Made by a program: the position numbers and the translations under genes. DNA of 64,000 nt from Aquipseudomonas alcaligenes (GTDB lineage Bacteria > Pseudomonadota > Gammaproteobacteria > Pseudomonadales > Pseudomonadaceae), in assembly GCF_003205495.1 (NCBI RefSeq), contig NZ_QJRX01000002.1, positions 480,565 through 544,564 of the forward strand. Reading direction: 5' to 3'. This document shows positions 43,428 to 52,700 of the stretch, one piece after another. The notes under the pieces are model-generated. The model was not told where the DNA came from. It did not search any database and saw nothing but the letters and a program-made list of their open reading frames with translations. Positions within the stretch are counted from its first letter, which is position 1. Each line of letters opens with the position of its first letter.

Positions 43428-46145
43428 GTGACCGATCTGTCCCGCTCTCCCGCCTTTGCCAGCCTCCCGAGCTCTTCGGGCGAGGGGCGCTTCTTTCGTC
43501 CGCCTCTGCCTGCCGGCCATGTTCGCCGCCCGCGACTGTGCGAGCGGTTGGAGGAAGGGCGCGAGGGTCGCCTGCTGCTGATCAGTGCCCCCGCTGGATT
43601 CGGCAAGAGTTCCCTGGCCGTGGAGTTCTGCGAGCGTCTCCCTGCACATTGGCAAAGTCTCTGGCTAGGGCTGAGCCGACGTGACGGCGACCCCGGGCGT
43701 TTTCTCGAACGCCTGCTGGAGGGCCTGCGTCAGTTTTTCCCGCGGATAGGCGATGAGGCTCTGGGCATGCTCAAGATGCGCCAGCGCCACCAGCCGTTTG
43801 CCTTCGAGGAGTGGCTGGACGGCCTGCTCGACGAACTGGGCGAGTGCCTGGACCCGCAACAACCTCTGCTGCTGGTGCTGGATGACTACCACCTGGCCCA
43901 GGGCGCGGTGCTGGATCGTTGCCTGCAGTTCTTCCTCAATCACCTGCCGGCCGGCATGCTGGTGCTGGTGACCAGCCGCCAGCGTCCGGACTGGCACCTG
44001 GCACGCCTGCGCCTGTCGCGCCAGCTGCTGGAACTGCAGGAACAGGACCTGCGCCTGACCCCGGAAGAAACCCGCGCCCTGTTGCTGGCGCAGGGCGCCG
44101 ATCTGCCAGCCGAGCAGGTCGATAGCCTGCTGCAGCGCAGCGAGGGCTGGGTCGCCGGGCTGCGCCTCTGGCTACTCACTGCCGGCGAGGGTGGGAGTGA
44201 CCTGCACGGCGCTCAGGGCATGGTGCGTGACTACCTGCTGGAAGAAGTGATCGAGCGCCAGCCGCCCGAGCTGCAGGCTTTTCTCTACGACACGGCTTGT
44301 CTGGAGCGCTTCTGCGCCGAGTTGTGTGATGCGGTGCGCGACAGTGGCGACAGCGCGGCCATCCTCCAGTATCTGCAGGCACATCAGGTATTTCTGGTGC
44401 CGCTGGACGAGCAGGGGCGCTGGTTCCGCTATCACCACCTGTTTTCCGACCTGCTGCGGGCCAGTCCCAGCCATCAGCTGTCCTTGCCGCCAGCCAGTAT
44501 GCACCTGCGTGCCTGTCGCTGGTTCAGCAGCCAGGGTTTGCTGGACGAGGCGGTGGAGCAGGCCCTGCGTGCCGGTCAGCCTGACGTGGCGGCCAGTCTG
44601 GTGCAGAACTTTTCCGAGGAGCATCTGCTGGCCGAGCAGAATGTCGCCATGTTGTTGCGCTGGAAGATGGACCTGCCCGACAGCTTGCTGACCAGTACAC
44701 CGCGCCTGATCCTGCTGTACAGCTGGGCGCTGGCCCTGGCCTGCCAACTGGATGCGGCCGAGGATCTGGCCAATCAGCTGGTGCGTTTCCTGCCGGCGCC
44801 GAGCCAGGCCGAACAGCAGTCGCTGCTGGCCCAGTGGCTGGCCATCAGCGGTGTGATCGCTCGTGGGCGCGGCGACAGTCAGCAGGCCGAGGCCTACTGT
44901 GGCGAAGCGCTGGCTGCGATGCCCACGGAGCACTATGGCTCGCGCCTGCTGTGCCTTTCGACCCTGGCCAACCTGGCCGTGGTGCGTGGTGACCTGTGGC
45001 GTGCTCGCGGCCTCAATCGTGAGGCGCTGGAACTGGCTCAGCGGCAGAGCAACCCTCTGTTCGAAGCGCTCTGCCTCTATGATCGTGGCCGCGTGCTGCT
45101 GGCGCGTGGCGAGATCGTGCGGGCACTCGAAGAGGTTCGCTCCGGCCAGGAGCGCCTGCGCGGCTTGTCGGCGCAGAAGGTCTACGCGGTGCGTGCCCGC
45201 CTGACCCTGTACGAAGGTTTCCTGCTGGCCCTGCGTCTGCGCCCCGACGAAGCGCGGCAGAAACTAAGGGCGGGGATTGCCGAGGCGCGCAGCTGCCGCG
45301 ACATCAGCCTGCTGGTGGGCTACTGCATCCTGGCCAGCCAGGAGGGGCGCCAGGGCCGGTTCAACGAGGCCTTTGCCGAGTTGGCCGAGGCCGAGCGGTT
45401 GATGCATATCTGGGATGTGCCGCCGGTCTATTACCTGGCGATGATCACGGTGACCAAGTGTGAGCTCTGGCTCAGCCAGGGGCAGATCGACCTGGCCAAT
45501 GCCTGGTTGCTGCGCCTGGCCGAGACCTACAGCGGCGAGCAGGCCGCGGCGGCGCCGGAGTTCCATCCGCAGCTGCCGTTGCACATTGAGTTGCAGCGTG
45601 CCGCGCTGGAGCGCCGGCAGGGGCAGGGTGAGGCCGCCGAGCGTCGGCTGCGTGCTCTGGTGCTGCGGGCCCAGGCACAGGGTGGGCAGCTGCTGGGGGT
45701 GTTCGCCCAGGTCCAGCTGAGCCTGCTGCTGTATGCCGGTGGTCGCGAGCGCGAGGCTCAACTGCAGCTGCAGGCCAGCCTCGAAGCGGCCAGCGGCGGA
45801 ACTCTGCTGCCCTTTCACGAGTTGCTGATGCACCAGCCGGCGTGGTTGCGTACGCAGTTGCAGATGGCACCGCTTACGCCGCTGACCGAAGCATTGCGCC
45901 AGTGCCTGCCAGCAGAGGCCGAGGTGCAGCCGTTGGCGCCGGGGGCCGCGGAAGCGCTCAGCACTCGCGAGCTGGCGGTATTGCGCCTGATCGCCCTGGG
46001 CTGCTCAAACCAGGAAATCAGCGAACGCCTGTTCATCTCCCTGCACACCGTCAAGACGCATGCCCGCCACATCAACAGCAAGCTCGGCGTCGAGCGGCGC
46101 ACCCAGGCTGTGGCCCGTGCCAAGGCTCTGGGGCTGCTCAGTTGA
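43428..46145 (+). CDS. LuxR-family (MalT/AlkS-type) transcriptional activator
   Basis: The 905-residue regulator has an N-terminal STAND ATPase with Walker A SAPAGFGKSSLA near residue 53 and a Walker B-like LLLVLDDYH near residue 148. A long helical repeat sensor region (about 300-800, TPR-like) follows, then a C-terminal LuxR HTH (STRELAVLRLIALGCSNQEISERLFISLHTVKTHARHI, residues about 842-905, here in two parts). AlkS, which controls alkane genes, and MalT share this plan. A GTG start is used; the nearby ATGs at 43411 and 43420 are out of frame or blocked. It probably controls the preceding ligase/DUF operon. The stop overlaps the convergent gene by 8 nt. Confidence 0.9.
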   Translation: MTDLSRSPAFASLPSSSGEGRFFRPPLPAGHVRRPRLCERLEEGREGRLLLISAPAGFGKSSLAVEFCERLPAHWQSLWLGLSRRDGDPGRFLERLLEGLRQFFPRIGDEALGMLKMRQRHQPFAFEEWLDGLLDELGECLDPQQPLLLVLDDYHLAQGAVLDRCLQFFLNHLPAGMLVLVTSRQRPDWHLARLRLSRQLLELQEQDLRLTPEETRALLLAQGADLPAEQVDSLLQRSEGWVAGLRLWLLTAGEGGSDLHGAQGMVRDYLLEEVIERQPPELQAFLYDTACLERFCAELCDAVRDSGDSAAILQYLQAHQVFLVPLDEQGRWFRYHHLFSDLLRASPSHQLSLPPASMHLRACRWFSSQGLLDEAVEQALRAGQPDVAASLVQNFSEEHLLAEQNVAMLLRWKMDLPDSLLTSTPRLILLYSWALALACQLDAAEDLANQLVRFLPAPSQAEQQSLLAQWLAISGVIARGRGDSQQAEAYCGEALAAMPTEHYGSRLLCLSTLANLAVVRGDLWRARGLNREALELAQRQSNPLFEALCLYDRGRVLLARGEIVRALEEVRSGQERLRGLSAQKVYAVRARLTLYEGFLLALRLRPDEARQKLRAGIAEARSCRDISLLVGYCILASQEGRQGRFNEAFAELAEAERLMHIWDVPPVYYLAMITVTKCELWLSQGQIDLANAWLLRLAETYSGEQAAAAPEFHPQLPLHIELQRAALERRQGQGEAAERRLRALVLRAQAQGGQLLGVFAQVQLSLLLYAGGREREAQLQLQASLEAASGGTLLPFHELLMHQPAWLRTQLQMAPLTPLTEALRQCLPAEAEVQPLAPGAAEALSTRELAVLRLIALGCSNQEISERLFISLHTVKTHARHINSKLGVERRTQAVARAKALGLLS

Positions 46146-46965
46146 GCACGCCCTCAGCATCGAATTCGCGGCGCCGCTCCAGGATCAGCTGCAGATTGTC
46201 GTGCTGCCAGGGGTGGAAGTCGGCCCGGTAGAAGTCGCAGTAGGCGCGTACCAGAGGCCGCAAAATGCCACGGTGCCCCCACAGCCAGGCCAGGCCGTCG
46301 CGCCACAGTCGCCAGTGCCATAGCTGGCCATCGCGCCGCAGCATGTGTACCAGGCCCTTGAAGGTGTCCAGGGTGAAGAAGAAGGTACTCTGCAGCATGG
46401 CGCGGCGACGCAGCCATACTTTGCCGCAGACCTGCTGGTAAAGGTCGAAGGCAACCGCCTTGTGCTCGCTTTCCTCCAGTGCATGCCAGCGCCACAGGCG
46501 CGCCATCTGCGCATCAGCCCCATCCAGCCAGTCCGGGTTCTGCAGAATGGCGTCGGCCATGATCGCGGTCAGGTGCTCCACCGCTACCGTTGCGGCCAGG
46601 TGCACCTTGGGTGGCAGATGCTTGCGCACGAAGGCCAGGCGCTTTTTCAGGCGGCGCTCCAGATAGTCCAGGTCGTAGCCGCAACCGCGCAGGGCCTCGT
46701 TGTAGTGTTCGTGCTCGCGGCTGTGATGGGCTTCCTGGCCGATGAAGCCGCGGATCTGCGCAAGCTGCTGCGGGTCGCTGACCTGATCGCGATAGGCGCG
46801 CACCGAGTCGATGAAGAAACGCTCACCATCCGGGAACAGCAGCGACATGGCATCGAAGAAGTGACTCTTGAAGGCGTCACCGCCATGCCAGTGCCGGGCC
46901 CAGGGCGAGGGCAGGGCAAATTCCGGCTGACGGGGGCGGATCTGCAGATCGGGGGGGCTGGCCAT
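46138..46965 (-). CDS. PF10118 'metal-dependent hydrolase' family protein with di-iron ligand pattern
   Basis: The 275-residue protein matches the family annotated as predicted metal-dependent hydrolase. It contains E48, E78xxH81, E130 and E165xxH168 in largely helical sequence (GERFFIDSVRAYRD, GQEAHHSREHEHYNEAL, VAVEHLTAIMADAIL, HALEESEHKAVAFDLY), which is the ligand set of ferritin-like di-iron proteins. The segment RRAMLQSTFFFTLDTFKGLV near residues 190-209 is hydrophobic. The substrate is unknown. It is convergent with the LuxR gene (8-nt overlap) and divergent from an AraC regulator. Confidence 0.75.
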   Translation of the reverse strand: MASPPDLQIRPRQPEFALPSPWARHWHGGDAFKSHFFDAMSLLFPDGERFFIDSVRAYRDQVSDPQQLAQIRGFIGQEAHHSREHEHYNEALRGCGYDLDYLERRLKKRLAFVRKHLPPKVHLAATVAVEHLTAIMADAILQNPDWLDGADAQMARLWRWHALEESEHKAVAFDLYQQVCGKVWLRRRAMLQSTFFFTLDTFKGLVHMLRRDGQLWHWRLWRDGLAWLWGHRGILRPLVRAYCDFYRADFHPWQHDNLQLILERRREFDAEGVLN

Positions 46966-47080
46966 GCCGTGGCCTCCATTCTTATCGTTATGGGCTGAGT
47001 GGACTATGGGCTTGCCGACTTTTTCCGGGCAAGGTTATCTTCAGCCAATATTCAGGTCATATCTGGCCAGTGCATCCGTC

Positions 47081-48121
47081 ATGAACAAGCCGCTGAACCT
47101 GAATGCCGAATTGGTGCCGCAGGCTTATGCCGAGGCTCTGCTGGCCTTGTGCGAGGAACTCGGCGTGCCGCGCGAGCGGCTGCTGACGCAGGCGGGAGTG
47201 CGCCAGCAAGTGCTGAACAACCCCACCGGGCGCCTTAGCCTGGCCGACTTTCACCTGCTGGCCAGTGCCGCGCTGTTGCTCTGCGATGAGCCCGCCCTTG
47301 GGTTGCTCCTCGGTCGGCGTCTGAACGCTTCGGCCCACGGCATCCTCGGCTACGCGCTGCTGTCCAGCGCCGACCTGGGGCGTGCCATCCAGTTCGCCCT
47401 GCGCTATTACCGGGTGCTGGGGCTGACCTTCGAGCTGGAACTGGTGGACAGCAGCGACTGGCTGGAACTGCGCGCCAGTGAGTCGATCCCCTTGGGCACG
47501 CTCAGCCGCTTCGCCGCCGAGGGCCTGTTCGGCAGCCTCTACAGCATTGCCCAGTTCCTGCTCGGCGAGCGGCCGCAGGGAGTCGAGGTCGGTTTCGCCT
47601 ATCCCGCCCCCGGGCATGCCCAGCTCTATCGCCAGGTCTTTGGCCGCGCTGCCGTTTTCGAGCAGCCCTGGCACTGGTTCCGCCTGCCGCGGCACTACCT
47701 GGCGCGCCCCATGGCGTTGGCCAATCCGGCCACCATGCAGATGTGCGAGCAGCAGTGCGAAGCGCTATTGGCCAGTCTGGACGTGCAGGAGGGCCTGCTC
47801 AGCCGTCTGCGCCGCCTGCTGCTGGCGCGCCCCGGGGACTTCCCCAGCCTGGACAGCGCCGCCCGTGCCCTGCACACCAGTGGGCGCAGCCTGCGCCGCC
47901 ACCTGGCCGCCCATGGCACCAGCTACCAGCAAGTACTCGACGAGGTGCGCAAGCGCCTGGCCCTGCAGTACCTGCAGACCACCCACCTGCCGCTGTTCGA
48001 GATCGCCCAGCTGCTGGGCTTCAGCGACCCTTCCAACTTCCGTCGCGCCTTCCGCAAATGGACGGGCAGGGCGCCCAAGGATTATCGTGCGCGGCCCCTG
48101 ACCGAGGAGAATGCCAGATGA
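47081..48121 (+). CDS. AraC-family regulator with arabinose-binding-type N-terminal domain
   Basis: The 346-residue regulator has an N-terminal effector domain of the type found in OruR-like AraC proteins (SLADFHLLASAALLLCDEPALGLLLGRRL, HGILGYALLSSADLGRAIQFALRYY). The C-terminal double HTH spans about residues 260-340 (SAARALHTSGRSLRRHLAAHG, FEIAQLLGFSDPSNFRRAF, WTGRAPKDYR). The frame is open upstream to 46964, but the ATG at 47081 begins the conserved domain; no good ribosome binding site is seen. It is divergent from the PF10118 gene and coupled to the next gene by ATGA, so it may control both. Confidence 0.87.
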   Translation: MNKPLNLNAELVPQAYAEALLALCEELGVPRERLLTQAGVRQQVLNNPTGRLSLADFHLLASAALLLCDEPALGLLLGRRLNASAHGILGYALLSSADLGRAIQFALRYYRVLGLTFELELVDSSDWLELRASESIPLGTLSRFAAEGLFGSLYSIAQFLLGERPQGVEVGFAYPAPGHAQLYRQVFGRAAVFEQPWHWFRLPRHYLARPMALANPATMQMCEQQCEALLASLDVQEGLLSRLRRLLLARPGDFPSLDSAARALHTSGRSLRRHLAAHGTSYQQVLDEVRKRLALQYLQTTHLPLFEIAQLLGFSDPSNFRRAFRKWTGRAPKDYRARPLTEENAR

Positions 48122-48762
48122 CCGACAGCCCGCAACCCAGCCTGATCCGCGAGACCTTCCCGGTCGGCCCGCTGCAGTGCAATTGCACCATCATCGGCGA
48201 CCCGCTGACCAAGAAGGCCATAGTCGTGGACCCGGGCGGCAATCCCGAGTTGATCATGGCGCGCCTGGAGGCCCATGGGCTGCAGGTGGTCAGCATCATC
48301 CACACCCATGCCCACCTCGATCACTTCCTTGCCTCCGGGCAGATGAAGGAGAAGACCGGCGCGACCCTGCACCTGCACAAGGACGACCAGTTCCTCTGGG
48401 ACAACCTGGAAATGCAGTGCCGCATGTTCGGCGTGCCTTACACGCCGGTGCCGGCGCCGGACCAGTGGCTGGCCGACGACGAGGCACTGGCCTGCGGCTG
48501 CGGTGTGGCGCTGCATACGCCGGGGCACACGCCGGGCTCCACCAGCTTCTGGTTCCCCGCAGCCAAGCTGCTGATCGCCGGCGACACCCTGTTCCGCCGC
48601 GGTATCGGTCGCACCGACCTGTGGGGCGGCGACTACGCCACTATCGAGCGTTCGATCAGGCGCCTGTACACCCTCGACGAGGATGCCACCGTGGTTACCG
48701 GTCATGGGCCGGATACCCGCCTGGGTGACGAGATGCGCGAGAATCCCTTCATTCGTGCCTGA
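48118..48762 (+). CDS. Metallo-beta-lactamase fold hydrolase (glyoxalase II-like)
   Basis: The 214-residue cytosolic protein has the binuclear zinc motif THAHLDH near residue 62, the later ligand regions HTPGHTPGSTSFW near residue 139 and AGDTLFRRGIGRTDLWGG near residue 157, and VTGHGPDT near residue 196. Layout resembles YcbL-type glyoxalase II proteins that hydrolyse thioesters. Its start overlaps the AraC stop by 4 nt. The frame continues upstream in the AraC gene, but that extension is an artefact of high GC. Confidence 0.9.
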   Translation: MTDSPQPSLIRETFPVGPLQCNCTIIGDPLTKKAIVVDPGGNPELIMARLEAHGLQVVSIIHTHAHLDHFLASGQMKEKTGATLHLHKDDQFLWDNLEMQCRMFGVPYTPVPAPDQWLADDEALACGCGVALHTPGHTPGSTSFWFPAAKLLIAGDTLFRRGIGRTDLWGGDYATIERSIRRLYTLDEDATVVTGHGPDTRLGDEMRENPFIRA

Positions 48763-48846
48763 GCCTGCGGGAATCTTTCGGCCCCAGCCCTATCTAAGCT
48801 TTGCTGGTCCGTCTGGCCAGTTACTTCGCTTCAGGAGCACGACAAC

Positions 48847-49533
48847 ATGCTGAACCCTACACGCCTGACCCTTGCCGCCCTGCTGGTCGCCCTGGTGACA
48901 GGTTGTGCCTCGCAGAATCCCTATGACAGCCAGAGCCAGCAGAGCTCCGGCGGCATGAGCAAGACCGCCAAGTACGGTGGCCTGGGCGCCCTGGCCGGTG
49001 CCGTAGCGGGCGCCGCGATCAATCACGACAACCGCGGCAAGGGCGCGCTGATCGGCGCCGCGGTGGCCGGCGCTGCCGGTGCCGGTTACGGCTACTACGT
49101 CGACAAGCAGGAAGAAGAGCTGCGCCGCAGCATGCAGGGCACCGGCGTGGAAGTGCAGCGCCAGGGCGACACCATCCAGCTGATCATGCCCGGCAACATC
49201 ACCTTCGCCACCGACTCGGCGGACATCGCCAGCAGCTTCTACACGCCGTTGAACAACCTGGCGTCGTCCTTCCGCCAGTACAACCAGAACAGCATCGAGA
49301 TCGTCGGCCACACCGACAGCACTGGCAGCCATGCCTACAACATGAACTTGTCGCAGCGCCGCGCGCAGAGCGTGGCCAATTACCTGCTGGCTCAGGGGGT
49401 AGATGCTTCACGTCTCAGCACCCGCGGTGCCGGCCCCGATCAGCCGGTCGCCAGCAACGCCACGGCCGATGGCCGGGCACAGAACCGCCGGGTGGAAGTC
49501 ACCCTGCGCCCCCTGCCTGGCGCCCAGTACTGA
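48847..49533 (+). CDS. OmpA-family outer-membrane lipoprotein (YiaD-like)
   Basis: The 228-residue precursor has a lipoprotein signal with lipobox VTGC and Cys20. A glycine-zipper region follows (YGGLGALAGAVAGAAINHDNRGKGALIGAAVAGAAGAGYGYYVDKQ, in two Gly/Ala-rich blocks, about residues 43-82). The C-terminal OmpA peptidoglycan-binding domain shows NITFATDSADI, IVGHTDSTGSHAYNMNLSQRRAQSVANYL and GRAQNRRVEV. It probably links outer membrane and peptidoglycan. CAGGAG precedes the ATG at good spacing, and a hairpin follows the stop. Confidence 0.93.
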   Translation: MLNPTRLTLAALLVALVTGCASQNPYDSQSQQSSGGMSKTAKYGGLGALAGAVAGAAINHDNRGKGALIGAAVAGAAGAGYGYYVDKQEEELRRSMQGTGVEVQRQGDTIQLIMPGNITFATDSADIASSFYTPLNNLASSFRQYNQNSIEIVGHTDSTGSHAYNMNLSQRRAQSVANYLLAQGVDASRLSTRGAGPDQPVASNATADGRAQNRRVEVTLRPLPGAQY

Positions 49534-49544
49534 GACCGTACCCC

Positions 49545-49570
49545 CACGAGGCCCCGCAAGGGGCCTCGTG
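49545..49570 (+). terminator. Hairpin after OmpA-family gene
   Basis: CACGAGGCCCC (49545-49555) pairs with GGGGCCTCGTG (49560-49570) around GCAA. The 11-bp stem is strong, but the following sequence (CATTCC) lacks a T-run. Confidence 0.65.
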
Positions 49571-49719
49571 CATTCCGGCGCCTGGCCAGGCGCCGTTGGT
49601 CGCCACAGTCTGAGTGGAAAAAATCCTGACTACACTCTCAGCAGATTGCGTGCGAAACCGCACGAGCGTGGGCGTGCCTCAGGTGAGCGGGGCTGGCCCG
49701 GACCGGATCAGGAGACCTC

Positions 49720-52700
49720 ATGGACGACAGTGCTCCCCACTTCTCCCCCCGCAAGCCCTGGATTCCCCTGCTGGTCAGCCTCTTGTTGCTGGCCGGTCTC
49801 AGCCTCCTGGTGTTCTGGCAGTGGTCGGTACTTGATGCCGGTAGCCGCGAGGCGCAGGAGCGTCGTTTCGCCCTGGCGGTGGATGGCGTCGAATCCAGCG
49901 TGCAGGAGCGCATGCGTGCCTACGAGATGGTCCTGCGCGGCATGTCCGGGCTGCTGGCCGGCAGTGACGACGTTTCCCATGGCGAATGGCAGCGCGCCAC
50001 CGACCAGCTGCAGTTGCAGGAGCACTACCCGGGCATCCAGGCCCTGGCCTGGGGACGCTACCTGCGCGCCGGCGAGCTGTCGGCCTTCGTGACCCGGGCG
50101 CGCGCCGATGGCCGGGGGGACTTCCAGGTCTATCCGGCCGGCGAGCGCGAGACCTACCTGATCGTTGACTTCATCAATCCACTGGATTGGCGCAACCGCC
50201 GCGTGCTCGGCTTCGACATGTACAGCGAGCCGGTGCGCCGCGAGGCCATCGAGCTCGCGCGCGATGGCGGCGAGGCGGTGCTGACCGGACCGGTACGACT
50301 CAAGCAGGAGACCGAGAAGGACGTGCAGGCCGGCGTGCTTCTTTACCTGCCGGTATTTCGCCTGAATGCCCCGTTGAGCAGCGTCGAGGAGCGGCGTGAG
50401 GCGGTACTCGGCATGGTTTCCGGGTCATTTCGCATGGCTGATCTGATGCACGGCATCCTCGGCAGCAGCAGTGAGCTGTTCGAGATCGAGTTGACCGACC
50501 GAGCCGATGCCGACACACCCCTGCTCAGTGAGCGCAGCCCGCAGCCCCGTCAGCCGAGCTTCGAGACTCTGCGCACCCTGAACATCTACGGGCGGGACTG
50601 GCAACTGCGGGTCAGCAGCACCCCGGCCTACGAGGCCACGGTGAGCAACCAGAGCCTGCCGATCAGCCTGGTTACCGGCCTGCTGGCCTCGCTGCTGCTG
50701 TCCCTGCTGGTCGGCGGCTTCCTCTACCTGCGCGAGCGTGCGCTGGTGGCCAGCGAGGGCCAGAGCCAGCGCCTGCGCGAGAGCGAAGGGCGCTTCCGTC
50801 TGGTGGTGGAGGCCTCGCCCAATGCGATCGTGCTGGTCGACGGCCAGGGCCGGGTGGTCATGGTCAATCGGCAGACCGAGCAGATGTTCGGCTACGAGCG
50901 TGCCGAGTTACTCGGCCAACCGGTGGAGCGGCTGCTTCCCGAGGGCTCGCGCCACGGCCATGTCGGACTGCGCCAGGCCTACCACCAGGCTCCCGAGCAC
51001 CGGCGCATGGGCGGTAACCGCGAGCTGTTCGGCCAACACCGCGACGGCCGCCTGATTCCCGTGGAAGTCGGGCTGTCGCCGATCCGTTCCGGCCAGGAGA
51101 CCCTGGTGCAGGCGGTGATCATCGACATCAGTGAGCGGCGTGCCGCCGAGGAGCGCTTCCGCCTGGTGGTGGAGGCCTCGCCCAACGCCATCGTGCTGGT
51201 CGATGGCCCCGGGCGGGTGGCCATGGTCAACCGGCAGACCGAGCAGATGTTCGGTTACAGCCGCGACGAGCTGCTCGGCCAGCCGGTGGAGAAGCTGCTG
51301 CCCGAATCCATGCGTGCGCTGCACCCGAAGTTGCGCGAAGGCTTCCTCAAGGACCCGACGCCGCGGCGCATGGGCAGCAACCGCGAGCTGTTCGGCCAGC
51401 ACCGCGATGGCCGGCTGATTCCCCTGGAGGTCGGCCTGTCACCACTGCGCAGTGGCGATGACCTGCTGGTGCAGGCAGTGATCATCGACATCAGCGAGCG
51501 CAAGGCCGCCGAGCAGCGCCTGCGCGAGCAGGCCGAGCAATTGGCCCTGGCCAACCGCTACAAGTCCGAATTCCTCGCCAACATGTCGCACGAGCTGCGT
51601 ACGCCGCTGAACAGCATCCTGATCCTCAGCGAGCAGCTCAAGCACAACGTCGCCGGTAACCTCACGGAGAAGCAGGTCAAGCACGCCGACATCGTCTACA
51701 AGGCCGGCAACGACCTGCTGCAGCTGATCAACGACGTGCTCGACCTGGCCAAGATCGAGGCCGGCCGGGTCCAGCTCAAGCTGGAACCGGTGAACATCCA
51801 CGACCTGCTGGTGGAGCTGGATTCCAGCCTGCGGCCGATGGCCGAGATCAAGGGGCTGCGCCTGCTCACCCACCTCGAGCCCGGTGTGGCGCGGGTGATC
51901 CACAGCGACCGCGGGCGGTTGCAGCAGATCCTGCGCAACCTGCTGTCCAACGCGCTGAAGTTCACCGAGCACGGCGAGGTGGAACTGGCCATCGGCCGCT
52001 CGCCGGTATCCCTCGACGAAGAGCGCGAGACCCTGCAGTTCGTCGTCCGCGACAGTGGCATCGGCATCGACCCGGCGCAGCACGAGCGGATCTTCCAGGC
52101 CTTCCAGCAGATCGATGGCTCCACCAGCCGGCGCTTCGGTGGCACCGGCCTGGGCCTGGCCATCACCCGCCAGCTGGTCGAGGTGCTGGGCGGGCAGATC
52201 AGCCTGGAAAGTACGCCAGGGCAGGGCTCGCGCTTCATCGTGCGGCTGCCGGTGGTAGCCCTGCAGCAGAACAGCCGCGAGGACGAGTCGGCCAGCAGCC
52301 TGCCGCAGCGCAGCGGCAGTGGTCCGGCGATACTGATAGTCGAGGATGACCTGAACTTCGCTGCGGTGATCGCCGAGGAGGCCCAGGCCCATGGTTTCGC
52401 CAGCGTGCACTGTCGCAACGGCAAGCAGGCCATTGCCCTGCTGCAGAGCGAGCGCTTCGCCGCGGTGATCCTCGACATCCTCTTGCCGGACATCAGCGGC
52501 TGGCAGATCTACCGGCGCCTGCGCGGCCTGCTGCAGTACCGCGATGTGCCGGTGCACATCCTGTCCTGCGTGCCGCAGCCGCAGGACTGGCATGACGACG
52601 GCACCCGCTACCTGGTCAAGCCGATCGCCCGCGAGGACCTCGAGCAGGTCTTCCAGCACATCGCCGTGGAGCCCGATGCGCCGAGCCGCGCGCTGCTGCT

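Noticed and set aside
47743..48117. N-terminal extension of the metallo-hydrolase frame into the AraC gene
   Set aside because: The extension is a Pro/Arg/Gly-rich off-frame reading of the AraC HTH region; the conserved domain begins at the ATG at 48118.
50791..51516. Direct repeats considered as a repeat array or mobile element
   Set aside because: The repeats are in-frame PAS domains inside one open reading frame, so a domain duplication explains them.
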